From Methanobacterium sp. ERen5 (GTDB lineage: Archaea > Methanobacteriota > Methanobacteria > Methanobacteriales > Methanobacteriaceae): a stretch of 64,000 nt of DNA. Made by a program: the position numbers and the translations under genes. Within the stretch, counting starts at the first letter, position 1; each line of letters begins with the position of its first letter. The notes beneath the pieces are model-generated. The model was not told the origin of the DNA. It did not search any database and worked only from the letters and a program-made list of their open reading frames with translations. The stretch spans positions 248,001 through 312,000 of the forward strand of contig CP099988.1 in assembly GCA_024167805.1 (NCBI GenBank). The letters run 5' to 3'. Shown one piece after another: positions 29,655 to 39,552 of this stretch.

Positions 29655-30863
29655 ATGGTCATGGATTACATCTCACGAACCATCTTTGGATTTCTTATTA
29701 AACACAGGGTTATAAGCATTGGAACAAAATATTATCCAACCAACGATATGGAACGAGAATATGTTCAGATGGTAAACTACACCAGAACCATGCTTTTAGA
29801 AATTGAAACAGCACATATAACCACAGAAAATATTTTTAACAATGTGCTGAGCGAAGTTGGTACTGGTAACATTCCAGATAACAGGAAATTCATCGAACTC
29901 CACCCTGCAGAGAACAATGTCAATGAGTACGCACTACTTAGTAACATCATAATGGGTAGTGACAGGTACCTCTACATCGAAATTTTTCAGAAAAACAAAC
30001 CACTCATTGAAGAGTTTGTTAAGTACATACAGCGTGCCAGGGGAACTATTGTAGAGCGAAGTGCAACTGAAATAGTATCCAAGATGCTTTCAAAAAATGA
30101 TGCAATAAGGGTTGGTATAGAACTCATTGCTAAGGGTTTGGATAGGGAGGTTGATGTTAGAGTTGCAGTTGGAATGACTGGAGCAGCAGCCATTGAAAGA
30201 TCCATAAACTTGAACAAGCAGATAGGTGAAACCTCTGGTGTGGGCTTTACAAAACTTGGAGGTGAGTTTGCAATTGTATTCTCATCCAAGTTCGGCAATC
30301 TTGAAGGCACACCCGCAGTTTACGACAACTACGTTTTCATTGATGCAATCGATTCAACCAAGTTCATTGATGAGAATGGTAGGGATAAACTGGTTGAGAT
30401 AATGAATGAAATTTCATCATTCATTGAAAAAGAATGCAAGGGTAAGATCGAAGGTTATCGTGTTGGTGGAGATGATTTAATAGCCAACCTACCAACCAAA
30501 GATGCAGCTTTAAGAGCAGGAATGGACAGTGCATGGCACGCATTAAATAACGGTGTGAGGCTCAGAGTAGGAATTGGAAAGAGCCGTAGAGAAGCCGGAG
30601 AAAGGGCCCAAATGGCCGACAACATAAAAATTTGGAACAACAATCCAGTCATGGTGTTCGATCTCGCTGATGGTATTTATTCCTATTACATTCCATCGGA
30701 ATTCACAAGAACCGTACTTGACTTCATGCTCAATAAAAAGGGTAGAATAGCCATCATATTCATCTTTGTATTTGTAGCCACATTGGTGGGATGGAACATA
30801 GGTCAGCCTGTTTTTGGTTTAATTGCCATTGGATTGGCATTGGTTTATGCATTAACAGCATAA
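29655..30863 (+). CDS. Membrane-anchored GGDD nucleotidyl-cyclase-like protein
   Basis: The middle-to-C-terminal part resembles the palm fold shared by GGDEF, class III cyclases and Cas10. FIDAIDSTKFI carries two metal-binding Asp candidates and GYRVGGDDLIANLP holds GGDD at 271-274. Two membrane spans end the protein (about 357-375 and 378-400). The first 200 residues are an unrecognised, probably helical region. The gene follows the NYN nuclease gene without a gap. Cyclase or dinucleotide-synthase activity is inference; a catalytically inert nucleotide-binding relative is possible. Confidence 0.6.
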   Translation: MVMDYISRTIFGFLIKHRVISIGTKYYPTNDMEREYVQMVNYTRTMLLEIETAHITTENIFNNVLSEVGTGNIPDNRKFIELHPAENNVNEYALLSNIIMGSDRYLYIEIFQKNKPLIEEFVKYIQRARGTIVERSATEIVSKMLSKNDAIRVGIELIAKGLDREVDVRVAVGMTGAAAIERSINLNKQIGETSGVGFTKLGGEFAIVFSSKFGNLEGTPAVYDNYVFIDAIDSTKFIDENGRDKLVEIMNEISSFIEKECKGKIEGYRVGGDDLIANLPTKDAALRAGMDSAWHALNNGVRLRVGIGKSRREAGERAQMADNIKIWNNNPVMVFDLADGIYSYYIPSEFTRTVLDFMLNKKGRIAIIFIFVFVATLVGWNIGQPVFGLIAIGLALVYALTA

Positions 30864-30920
30864 TAATTGATAAACTTATATTTTTTAGATTTACAAATAA
30901 TGATAATTTAAGGTGTTTAA

Positions 30921-31244
30921 ATGAAACAAGAAGCTAAAGGAAAGATATTTGTTGGAATGATTGTTTCAATAGTTGCATTTGGATTTGCAACTGGAACAGG
31001 ATTTTTTATGGGTGCCAATCCCATTAATACCAATGGAATACTCAACCTTACACAACAAAGTCAGTTTCCAAGCATTCCAGCTTCCCAAACAACTAATCCC
31101 ACCGTGAAAACTACAAATCAGACAACTGTCCCATCTGGTCAGTCAGGCCAGACAAATACAGTGACGCCTAGTAATCCTAGTTCTGGAAACAATTCAAATA
31201 AACCCTCAAACAACAATCAAAGCGGTAACTCATCTGGCAATTGA
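30921..31244 (+). CDS. Small membrane-anchored protein with Ser/Thr/Asn-rich extracellular tail
   Basis: One N-terminal hydrophobic span (about residues 8-27, KIFVGMIVSIVAFGFATGTG) is followed by about 75 residues of low complexity, rich in Thr, Ser, Asn, Gln and Pro, ending GNNSNKPSNNNQSGNSSGN. It is likely exposed outside the cell and glycosylated. AGGTG precedes the ATG. No family or function is recognised. Confidence 0.65.
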   Translation: MKQEAKGKIFVGMIVSIVAFGFATGTGFFMGANPINTNGILNLTQQSQFPSIPASQTTNPTVKTTNQTTVPSGQSGQTNTVTPSNPSSGNNSNKPSNNNQSGNSSGN

Positions 31245-31341
31245 AGTTACTGGTAAAAAGTAGAGGGTTTTTAATTGATTATGGATGGACTCATGAATGT
31301 TGGATGAATTTTTATAGTATAGTAATATGGAGATTGGGATT

Positions 31342-32537
31342 ATGAAAATTGTGGATGGAGGAGTATGTGCCATTAAAGGCGTGCTTGCAGCTGGATCTTG
31401 TGATGATGATTATGGGGTGGCTGTAATTGTGTGTAAAGATTGTGATTCTACAGCTGTTTTTACTTCTAATAAAATAGTTGCGGCCCCAGTAATTTTAACC
31501 CAAAATGCAGTTGAAAATGGTAAATTGTCTGCGGTGGTTGCAAACAGTGGAAATGCAAATTGTTTCACTGGAGATCAGGGAATAGAAGATGGGAAAGCAA
31601 TGGCTTCAATAGTTGCAAAGGAACTTGATTTTAACTGTGAAGATGTTGCTGTTGCATCTACTGGAGTTATTGGTAGATTGATGCCCATTGATATCATAGG
31701 TAGTTTGATAAAAAAGCTATTTTAAGACTTGAAAATTCAAATGAAGCTTCTAAAAATGCAGCTGAAGCCATTATGACCACAGACACATATTCAAAGGAAT
31801 TTGCGGTTGAAACAACATTAAAAAGTGGTAAATCCATTAGAATTGGTGGAATAACCAAGGGTTCAGGCATGATTGCTCCGAATATGGGTACAATGTTATG
31901 TTTCATAACAACAGATATTAAAGCATCATCATCAGAACTTAGCACTGCTTTAAAAAAGGCTGTTGATGCTAGTTTTAACATGGTTGTTATTGATGGAGAT
32001 GAAAGCACCAACGATACTGTGATCCTCATGGCCAACGGTGAATCTGGAGAAGCCATAGATGAAAACTTTGAGGAGGCCCTAGAATATCTGTGTTGTCAAC
32101 TTGCAAGTATGATGGCCAAGGATGGTGAGGGTGCAACAAAATTCATGGAAGTGGAAGTAAAAGGTGCAGTAAACACCGAAGAAGCTAGATTAGCTGCAAA
32201 ATCAGTTGTATCATCCCCACTTGTAAAAACTGCTCTTTTTGGTGCAGATCCAAACTGGGGCAGAATTGTTGCAGCGGTTGGTTATTCAGGAGCAGATATC
32301 GATCCTAAAGTTGTTAGTGTTAGTCTTGAATCTGATAATAAAAGGGTAGATGTTGTGGATAATGGAATTGTCGAAGCATTTGAAGGTACTTCCCAACTGG
32401 AAGAAGCTGAAGATATTATGGAAGAAAAGAACATTCGCATAATTATTGATTTGGGGTTAGGTATTGGAAAGGCAACAGCCTACGGTTGTGATCTAAGCTA
32501 CGATTATGTGAGTATAAATGCTGAGTACACAACATGA
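31342..32537 (+). CDS. argJ: Glutamate N-acetyltransferase ArgJ, frameshifted
   Basis: Moves acetyl from N-acetylornithine to glutamate in the cyclic arginine pathway. The two halves are in different frames: [14 protein letters not shown] to DIIGSLIKK, and [20 protein letters not shown] onward. One extra A in the A6 run at 31710-31715 restores 398 residues. The self-cleavage region is [11 protein letters not shown], with Gly-Thr where Ala-Thr is common; the Thr becomes the N-terminal nucleophile of the beta chain. ATG 31342 fits the family start; an in-frame ATG lies at 31327. argB follows after about 60 bases. Confidence 0.9.
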
Positions 32538-32596
32538 AGATTATATTTATAAATAATAATTAAATTTCATGAAGATTATTTTGGAGAATCGTGAAT

Positions 32597-33478
32597 ATGG
32601 AAACAGTTAACATTCTTATCGAAGCGTTACCCTACATAAAAAAATTTCACCATAAAAAGGTGATGATCAAGTACGGTGGACATGCAATGATAGATTCTGA
32701 TGCCATGAGCTCCACTGCTCGTGACACAGTACTTTTGAAGTACGTTGGTATGGAACCAATGGTTGTGCATGGTGGAGGGCCTGAAATATCTAGATCCATG
32801 AACAAACTTGGTAAAGAACCAAAATTTATCGGGGGTCTAAGAATTACAGACTCAGAAACTATGGATATTGTGACAATGGTTCTGGTGGGAAAGATCAACA
32901 CAGACATAGTTTCAAAGGTATGTTTGCATGGTGGAAAGGGTATTGGAATATCTGGAAAAGATAATCATCTCATTAAAGCCCATAAAAAAGCACCCCATGT
33001 TATGGTGGATAATTCAACTGGTGAAGAGATAACCGTTGATCTAGGATTGGTTGGGGAAATTGAATCTGTAAACACTGAAATAATGGAGATGCTCACTGAA
33101 AATAATTACATCCCAATTGTTTCTCCCATAGGTGTTGATGAAGTAGGTAACACTCTAAATCTTAACGCAGACACTGTTGCAGGTGATATTGCGGCTAAAA
33201 TGGAAGCTGAAAAGTTAATAATCCTCACAGATGTGCCAGGAATATTAGAAGATCCTAATGACCCGGAAACCCTTATTAAAAGAGTTAAAGTCGATGAAAT
33301 AAAGGATTTAATAGATAATGGAATTGTGAAGGATGGTATGATTCCCAAGGTATTAACCTGTGTCAACGCAGTTGAAAACGGAGTTAAATCTGCCCATATA
33401 ATTGATGGAAGAATTGAACATTCTGTACTCCTGGAAATATTTACAACCAAGGGAATAGGAACCATGATCACCAAATAA
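32597..33478 (+). CDS. argB: Acetylglutamate kinase
   Basis: Phosphorylates N-acetylglutamate, the second step of arginine synthesis. Conserved parts: [10 protein letters not shown] (ATP phosphate-binding lysine), [31 protein letters not shown] and [22 protein letters not shown] fits the family start, so ATG 32597 is preferred over GTG 32591, which lies only three bases after GGAGA. Length is 293 residues. It is in operon order argJ-argB. A T8 run at 33492-33499 follows the stop. Confidence 0.95.
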   Translation: METVNILIEALPYIKKFHHKKVMIKYGGHAMIDSDAMSSTARDTVLLKYVGMEPMVVHGGGPEISRSMNKLGKEPKFIGGLRITDSETMDIVTMVLVGKINTDIVSKVCLHGGKGIGISGKDNHLIKAHKKAPHVMVDNSTGEEITVDLGLVGEIESVNTEIMEMLTENNYIPIVSPIGVDEVGNTLNLNADTVAGDIAAKMEAEKLIILTDVPGILEDPNDPETLIKRVKVDEIKDLIDNGIVKDGMIPKVLTCVNAVENGVKSAHIIDGRIEHSVLLEIFTTKGIGTMITK

Positions 33479-33830
33479 ATTTTGTTTTATATTTTTTTTA
33501 GTAAGGGTGAAAAGTTTCCATCCCCTCATTTTTTTAATGTGCTTTTAATTGATATCACAAATTTAATAGCAATGTAATGAATATTAGATAATATTCCTTT
33601 GTGAATAATTAAAAATTATTTCCTAAATTTATATTTCAAGAACAAATGGAAAGTGTTAAAATAAATAATTCATGAAAATGTTTTAATCAAATTATAAATA
33701 ACTGAATTATCAATATTTAAATAACCTAGATTAGATAACTTAATTAAATTTAATAGTATAAATATAAACACAAATTTGATTTTTTTTCATACTCTAAATG
33801 ATTAAGATGTTTATGTTTTAAGGTGGAAAA
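33479..33830. other. AT-rich intergenic region with a T8 terminator
   Basis: T8 at 33492-33499, just past the argB stop, is a likely terminator. The rest is about 80 percent A+T with no open frame. A TATA-like AGTATAAATATAA lies at about 33755-33767, suited to the DUF4012 gene. Confidence 0.45.
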
Positions 33831-34547
33831 ATGAGGAAAATAGTAAAAATTTTGATAGTAATCATATTGATCTTGCTGGCTTCAGTAGCAGCCTTGGTGA
33901 TTTATCAATATGCACAACCTTCATCCACCAATGTGATGAAAGGTGACCATAATATTCTGTTATTAACAGCTGATCCCTCAGAAAAAAGGCCTGGTGTTGG
34001 CGGGGTTGACATGGCATTTGTGATACATGTTACAGATGGGGATATTAAGAATATAACACCAGTTTATCCTGGTGGAATGACACACCCAAGTGCACAAGAA
34101 CCAGCTGCAGCTGATGCAGGTAATGGTAAGTTAAGATTCCATGATGTACTTTGGGATGCTAACATCACTCAGGACACAGTCCTTGCTCAGCAAATTGTAA
34201 AGTACAACACCAACATGACAACAGACGCTGTTGTGATTGTGACTCCTGATGCTGTGGATGCAATTTTAAATTCCATAGGTCCAATAAACATACCGGGTTA
34301 CAATGGTAATGGAACCAATGCTGCTGTTTCTTACATAAGAAACGAAAGTGAATTTAGTAAAAACATGAGCAGAGGTAATGCTACACAAACCTTGATGAAA
34401 CCAGTTATGACAGCAGCCAAAGATCCTACTAAGGCTCCTGCACTGTTTAGTACCATAATTAGTCAGTACTCAAAGGGTAATATCATGGTGGTACCAAGCG
34501 ATCTCATGACCCAGTTTGCAATTTCCAAGGGACTAAATTTGATTTAA
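33831..34547 (+). CDS. DUF4012-family membrane-anchored extracellular protein
   Basis: A single N-terminal span (about residues 5-25) and a 210-residue outer domain. HNILLLTADPSEKRPGVGGV followed by a beta-rich stretch and TTDAVVIVTPDAVDAILNSIG match the DUF4012 pattern, distantly similar to the LytR-CpsA-Psr fold. A role in attaching or trimming cell-surface glycans is a family-level guess. AGGTGG precedes ATG. It is inserted between argB and argC and is not obviously related to arginine synthesis. Confidence 0.6.
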   Translation: MRKIVKILIVIILILLASVAALVIYQYAQPSSTNVMKGDHNILLLTADPSEKRPGVGGVDMAFVIHVTDGDIKNITPVYPGGMTHPSAQEPAAADAGNGKLRFHDVLWDANITQDTVLAQQIVKYNTNMTTDAVVIVTPDAVDAILNSIGPINIPGYNGNGTNAAVSYIRNESEFSKNMSRGNATQTLMKPVMTAAKDPTKAPALFSTIISQYSKGNIMVVPSDLMTQFAISKGLNLI

Positions 34548-35478
34548 GAAACTTAGATTTAAGTATTGAAAATGGCAACAATGCCATTATCTATTATTTT
34601 CTTTTAAAATACAGAAAATTTCATGGTTTAAGTAAACTTCTTTTAATTTATCAGTCCAACATCATGATTACATGATGATTACAAAATTAGTTATCTAAGT
34701 ACAAATATGGTGTTAATTATAGAAATGAGAATTATCTATTTATTTTAAATTGTTTGTATTTATGTAATAAAATTTAGAAAAAACGGTATAATGCACCGTT
34801 GTAAAATATCATAGTAAAAACGAGTACATATACCGATTTATACTAAATTATACCGCCTCCGTGTCCAAAGTTGTCATAAGAACTATTTTGGACGATTATT
34901 GATCACTCCAACATCCTATATATAATTTTTGATTTTATTTTCCAAAAAACAGTACTTCTAAGGTGTTTTTTTCTATTTAGGGAGCGTATACAGTGTTTTT
35001 AAAATTGGTACGGTGACCTGCTTGGTTCCAATCAATGATCAAAACTTTACAACACGGCGTATAATGGCCTTATAAGGAATATTAAGGCTAAAATCAGATA
35101 AATAACCTGTTAAATATTTAATATATATAAAGGCATAGTGCTGATGGTTTATTCACTTTAAAGCCGTTGCGAATTAGTTTACAGCCAGTTAGATTAATAA
35201 TAGGGAGTTAAACCGTCTTAAAAGTGGAATAAAGTTTTAATAACTTTTGTTACATTAAATTGATTAACAGAGTTATTTATAGAAATTATTAGTTTTAACA
35301 CCGCAGTGATCAATTTAAAAAAACATGATGTGATTGATGGGTAAAAATTAAGATGACCCTCCATTTCAAGACAATCGTGACCATTATTATGGAATTTTTT
35401 GGAGAGTTTGTATAATAATTATATTTATTAAGGCTATTTTTTAAATAGGATAGTAAACAAGATGATTATGGTGAGAAA
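34548..35478. other. Long gene-free region with several inverted repeats
   Basis: No convincing open frame on either strand over 931 bases. Visible structure: AATGGC/GCCATT at 34571-34588 (loop 6), AACGGT/ACCGTT at 34782-34800 (loop 7), GTCCAAA/TTTGGAC at 34863-34893 (loop 17), and CCTTATAAGG near 35068-35077. GGTATA or TATACC cores recur around 34785, 34831 and 34850. It could hold an RNA gene, a regulatory array or a fully decayed gene. It does not have the GC-rich signature of rRNA, tRNA, RNase P or SRP RNA. Confidence 0.5.
34571..34588 (+). terminator. Hairpin terminator candidate after the DUF4012 gene
   Basis: AATGGC-AACAAT-GCCATT forms a six-base-pair stem 24 bases past the stop, followed by a T-rich stretch. 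Confidence 0.4.
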
Positions 35479-36489
35479 ATGATCGAAGTAGGCATAATAG
35501 GTGCAAGCGGTTACACAGGTGGAGAACTCATAAGATTTCTTATGAAACATCCCGATGTAGATATTGTTGCTGCAACATCTAGAAAATTCGATGATGAACC
35601 AGTGTACAAAGTTCATCCAAATTTAAGGGACTGCGAATTAAAATTTAAAAATATTGAACCAAGCAAATTAGAAGCAGATCTAGTTTTCACAGCAACACCA
35701 CACGGAGCATCAATGAAAATTGTTCCAGAGCTCATTGATAAAAATATAAGAGTCGTGGATTTAAGTGGAGATTACAGATTTGAAAGTACTGAAATCTACG
35801 AAAAATGGTACGGTTTCAAGCATTCTAATCCATTAAATGCTGTTTATGGTCTGCCAGAGATAAACCGAAAGGAAATAAAACATGCAGATCTAGTTGCAAA
35901 CCCTGGATGTTACCCTACAGGCGCAATACTTGCCTGCCTACCAATAGTTTCGGAAAATCTTGCGGATAACATCGTTGTGGATTCCAAATCTGGTGTGAGT
36001 GGAGCTGGTGTGAACCCAACAGACACAACACATTACCCAAATTGTAGTGATAGTGTTTTACCATACGCAGTTACCACCCATCGTCATGGACCTGAAATTC
36101 AGGAGAAACTTTCAAAGTTTGGTAATTCTAAGGTATCGTTCACACCACACTTGGTTCCTGTTATCAGAGGCATTATGACAACTGCACATGGTTTTTTAAC
36201 CAGTGACGTAACTCCAGAATATATACACGAATTGTACAAGGAATTCTATGATGGAGAACCATTTGTTAGAGTGCTTGAACAGGGAGAATCTCCAAGAATG
36301 AGTTCTGTAAGAGGATCAAACAACTGCCATATAGGCTGTTTTGAAATAGATGAAAATGGCAGGTTAGTGGTGGCCTCATCAATAGATAACTTGGTAAAAG
36401 GCGCATCTGGACAGGCTGTCCATAACATGAACCTCATGTTTGGATTCAAGGAAACAGAATCTATCGATAATATTGGTCTTCATCCATGA
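35479..36489 (+). CDS. argC: N-acetyl-gamma-glutamyl-phosphate reductase
   Basis: NADPH-dependent third step of arginine synthesis. The nucleotide loop is [16 protein letters not shown] at residues 3-18. The catalytic Cys lies in [16 protein letters not shown], and HRHGPEI plus [12 protein letters not shown] are conserved downstream. Length 336 is typical. GGTGA lies four bases before ATG. It has its own promoter region, being separated from argJB by the DUF4012 gene and a long spacer. Confidence 0.96.
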   Translation: MIEVGIIGASGYTGGELIRFLMKHPDVDIVAATSRKFDDEPVYKVHPNLRDCELKFKNIEPSKLEADLVFTATPHGASMKIVPELIDKNIRVVDLSGDYRFESTEIYEKWYGFKHSNPLNAVYGLPEINRKEIKHADLVANPGCYPTGAILACLPIVSENLADNIVVDSKSGVSGAGVNPTDTTHYPNCSDSVLPYAVTTHRHGPEIQEKLSKFGNSKVSFTPHLVPVIRGIMTTAHGFLTSDVTPEYIHELYKEFYDGEPFVRVLEQGESPRMSSVRGSNNCHIGCFEIDENGRLVVASSIDNLVKGASGQAVHNMNLMFGFKETESIDNIGLHP

Positions 36490-36552
36490 ACAAGTTTATA
36501 ACGAGAAAAACCTATAAATAACTTGTTTAATCGGAGGTTTTTTAAGTAATTA

Positions 36553-36560
36553 TTTTTTTT
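36553..36560 (+). terminator. T-run terminator candidate after argC
   Basis: Eight T at 36553-36560, about 65 bases past the argC stop and preceded by a T6 run from 36538. Confidence 0.35.
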
Positions 36561-36692
36561 AAGATAAAAAGAAAAAATAGGATTGAATAAACAAAAAATT
36601 TATTATAATCATTAAATTTAAACTATTAACTTAAGAAGAAAGATATAAATTTATTCAATCAAATTTAAAAATATGTCTCCATGAGGTGTCAA

Positions 36693-37186
36693 ATGAAAAC
36701 TGTGATAGTGTTTTACTCCCGTACAAGGAAAACAGCCCATGTTTCAAAAACATTGGCTAAACAAATTAACGCAGATACAATAGAAATTAACGATCTTAAG
36801 GACAGAATGGGAGTTATCAATTATTTAGGATCTTCTTTAGACGCCTTGAGAGAAAATAAAACCAATATTAAACCAGATACTATTGATCTTTCAGAGTATG
36901 GTTTAATTTATATTGGTTCACCCACTTGGGCTTCCAAACCGGCACCTGCAATCATTACCATGATTGATAAATGTGATTTGAAAGGTAAAGATGTGATATT
37001 GTTTTCAACCATGGGAAACAGTGGCGGTTTGAAGGTTGTAGAAAGGATGAGGGAAAAAATAGAAGCCAGAGGTGGCAGAATGGTCAACTCATTCACAATT
37101 AAGACCAGTGGAAAAAAATCGATGAACTTGTCGAAGCAACTGAAAAGATCCTTGATGAAAAGGATCTGAAGATATATGGAATTTAA
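36693..37186 (+). CDS. Flavodoxin-like protein, 3' frameshift
   Basis: Short-chain flavodoxin: [16 protein letters not shown] binds the FMN phosphate near the N-terminus, and [13 protein letters not shown] and FSTMGNSGG flank the flavin ring. The frame shifts in the A7 run at 37112-37118. With one extra A the end becomes [19 protein letters not shown] and closes at 37186, giving 164 residues. Unrepaired, it ends in a basic tail unlike flavodoxins. ATG 36693 is chosen, with GAGGTG before it; an in-frame ATG is at 36681. Confidence 0.82.
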
Positions 37187-37210
37187 GAAAAATTATTTCA
37201 TGGTGATTCA

Positions 37211-38056
37211 ATGTCAATGATAGACAAATTATTGGACTCTTACAAACCATTAATCATAATTCCTGTTATCATTACACTGATTGCTCTGGCAATCGTGGCT
37301 ACAGGTGGTTTACAAGAGGGTATTGATCTAAAGGGTGGATCAATAGCTGTTGTACAGCTGGAAAAACCTGTATCTGATGATGCGCTAGCTGCTTTAGTGG
37401 AAAATGGAACAGGAAACCAACAAGTAACAGTAACAACTTCAGGTGGTAACACTGCAACCATAGAAATAGCCGGTGGTGCAACAGATGTTATAGCACTCAC
37501 AAATGCTCTTAGTGGAACTGCAACCCTACAAAGTTTCAGAGCTGTGGGACCATCATTAAGTAAACAGTCCCTGAACCAGGTGTATTATGCTCTTGCATTT
37601 GCATTCCTGTTCATGTCAATAACTGTTTTCATAATATTCAGGAATTTAATACCTTCACTTGCTGTGATATTTGCAGCATTCAGTGATATCATAATTGCAG
37701 TGGGTGGTATGTCGTTACTAGGTATACCACTTTCACTGGCATCTGTGGGTGCACTTTTAATGCTCATAGGTTACAGTGTGGATACTGATATTCTACTCAC
37801 AACGCGAGTTCTTAAACGGCGTGAAGGAACTATCAACGAAAGAGCTAAAGATGCCATGAAAACAGGTTTTACCATGGCTGCAGCTGCAATAGGTTCTATG
37901 GTGGCTCTTTATTTAGTAGTTAGATTCTTCATGCCATATGCACAGGTACTAGATCAGATAGCATCTGTCCTAATAATAGGACTGATTGCAGATGTTCTTG
38001 CTACGTGGCTCTTCAACCTTGGAGTACTTAGATGGTACATGGAGGGTAAAAGATGA
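37211..38056 (+). CDS. secF: Protein-export membrane protein SecF
   Basis: Assists Sec translocation with SecD. One N-terminal span, the GIDLKGGS motif, a short outer domain and five further spans from about residue 122, ending [12 protein letters not shown]. The 281-residue archaeal form is usual. GGTGATTCA precedes the ATG. It overlaps secD by four bases, in the archaeal secF-secD order. Confidence 0.95.
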   Translation: MSMIDKLLDSYKPLIIIPVIITLIALAIVATGGLQEGIDLKGGSIAVVQLEKPVSDDALAALVENGTGNQQVTVTTSGGNTATIEIAGGATDVIALTNALSGTATLQSFRAVGPSLSKQSLNQVYYALAFAFLFMSITVFIIFRNLIPSLAVIFAAFSDIIIAVGGMSLLGIPLSLASVGALLMLIGYSVDTDILLTTRVLKRREGTINERAKDAMKTGFTMAAAAIGSMVALYLVVRFFMPYAQVLDQIASVLIIGLIADVLATWLFNLGVLRWYMEGKR

Positions 38057-39360
38057 ACTTCAAAGAATTCCTCAAAGATTACAGGGTAATAATTCTTATT
38101 GTTCTGTTGATCGTGAGCGTTGGAGCTATCTCAGTCTTCGGAATTCAGGAAGGTCTTGATTTAAAGGGAGGATCAATCATTCAGATCCACCTTGACCAAC
38201 CTGTTGACACAGACACCATGAGTAAAGTTACCAACGTACTTGATAAACGATTGAACACCTTCGGTGTTACAGATGTAAAGGTCCGTGCAAGCGGAAATCA
38301 GGATGTTGTGGTGGAAATAGCCAACGTTGCCCCTGATCAGGTGGCCAAAGTAGTTGGAACGCCAGGTAAATTTGAGGCAAAAATTGGTAATGAAACCGTA
38401 CTGACAGGTACTGATATCACAACTGTGAAACCATACGAAGTTACAGGTAACCAATGGAACGTTCCATTCACGGTGACTTCAGACGGAGCCAACAAATTTG
38501 CTAAAGCTGCAAATGGAAAGGCCGGAACACCTGTAGATATGTACCTAGATGACCAGATTGTATCGTCTCCAGAAGTTTCTGCAGAACTTGCAAACGGTGT
38601 GCCTAGCACAGATGTTCAAGTGAGTGGAACCTCCCAAACCAACCAGGCAGCTAAGGATCAAGCCAAATCTTTACAGGTTGTGCTACAATCAGGTGCACTT
38701 CCAGTTAAGGTTTCCATAGTTGGTGTGAGTTCAGTTTCTGCAGAACTGGGTAGTCAGTTTAAAACAGGAGCACTCATAGCAGGCGGGCTTGCATTACTTG
38801 TGATAGCATTTATTGTGTTCTTAAGATACAGAACCCCTGTTCTTGTGATCCCAATAATATTCACGAGTGTGGCTGAGCTTATAATCATTCTAGGAGTTGC
38901 TTCAATAATTAAATGGAACATTGACCTTGCTGCCATTGCAGGTATACTTGCGGCGATAGGTACTGGTGTTGATGACCAGATAATTATAACGGATGAAGTG
39001 CTTAAGAAGGGAGTTGCAACGAAGCGAACAAAAACAGCACTTAAGTTTAAAATCAACAATGCTTTCTTCATTATCTTCGCATCAGCAGCTACTTTAATAG
39101 CAGCCATGCTTCCTTTAGCTTATATAGGATTTTCTAGAGGAGCTACAGGTATTGGTCTTCTATCAGGTTTCGCATTCACAACCATTCTTGGTGTGTTAAT
39201 AGGAATATTCATCACCAGACCGGTGTATGCAAAATTCATAGAACTTCTTCTGGGTAAAGAAAGGAGAGAAGAAACGGAAACAAAAACCAGCAGATCTAAA
39301 ACATCAGGAGTTGGTAAGAAACCTAAAAATAAGAAGAAAGGGAAAAAAGGTAAAAAATAA
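38053..39360 (+). CDS. secD: Protein-export membrane protein SecD
   Basis: Partner of SecF. One N-terminal span, [19 protein letters not shown], a P1-like outer domain of about 200 residues, then five spans from about residue 235 ([13 protein letters not shown] near 310). The 435-residue protein ends in a very basic tail of about 30 residues ([11 protein letters not shown]) that may contact the ribosome or membrane. It is translationally coupled to secF. Confidence 0.95.
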   Translation: MNFKEFLKDYRVIILIVLLIVSVGAISVFGIQEGLDLKGGSIIQIHLDQPVDTDTMSKVTNVLDKRLNTFGVTDVKVRASGNQDVVVEIANVAPDQVAKVVGTPGKFEAKIGNETVLTGTDITTVKPYEVTGNQWNVPFTVTSDGANKFAKAANGKAGTPVDMYLDDQIVSSPEVSAELANGVPSTDVQVSGTSQTNQAAKDQAKSLQVVLQSGALPVKVSIVGVSSVSAELGSQFKTGALIAGGLALLVIAFIVFLRYRTPVLVIPIIFTSVAELIIILGVASIIKWNIDLAAIAGILAAIGTGVDDQIIITDEVLKKGVATKRTKTALKFKINNAFFIIFASAATLIAAMLPLAYIGFSRGATGIGLLSGFAFTTILGVLIGIFITRPVYAKFIELLLGKERREETETKTSRSKTSGVGKKPKNKKKGKKGKK

Positions 39361-39466
39361 TTTTTAAACCCTTTTCTTTAACTTTTTTAACTATTGACGC
39401 CCTTATCGTGAATAAGTTTTTTTGAAATTTTATGGCATCTTGTTTTAATATGAGTATAAATTACAC

Positions 39467-39524
39467 ATAATGTTAATAACAATACTGAAAATAATGTTAA
39501 TAACAATACTGAAAATAATGTTAA
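39467..39524. repeat. 24-base tandem repeat, about 2.4 copies
   Basis: The unit ATAATGTTAATAACAATACTGAAA occurs at 39467-39490 and 39491-39514 without a mismatch, then its first ten bases at 39515-39524. It ends about 30 bases before the start codon of the exchanger gene, so it lies in the promoter or leader. Confidence 0.9.
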
Positions 39525-39552
39525 AAAAATTTAGTTCAAAGGAGCATATTGC

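Noticed and set aside
34863..34893. GTCCAAA/TTTGGAC inverted repeat as a CRISPR or transposon end
   Set aside because: Only one copy with a 17-base loop, no spacers, no transposase and no target duplication.
39040..39360. Basic secD tail as a frameshift artefact
   Set aside because: The Lys-rich end is in frame and reaches a clean stop; basic C-termini occur in archaeal SecD.
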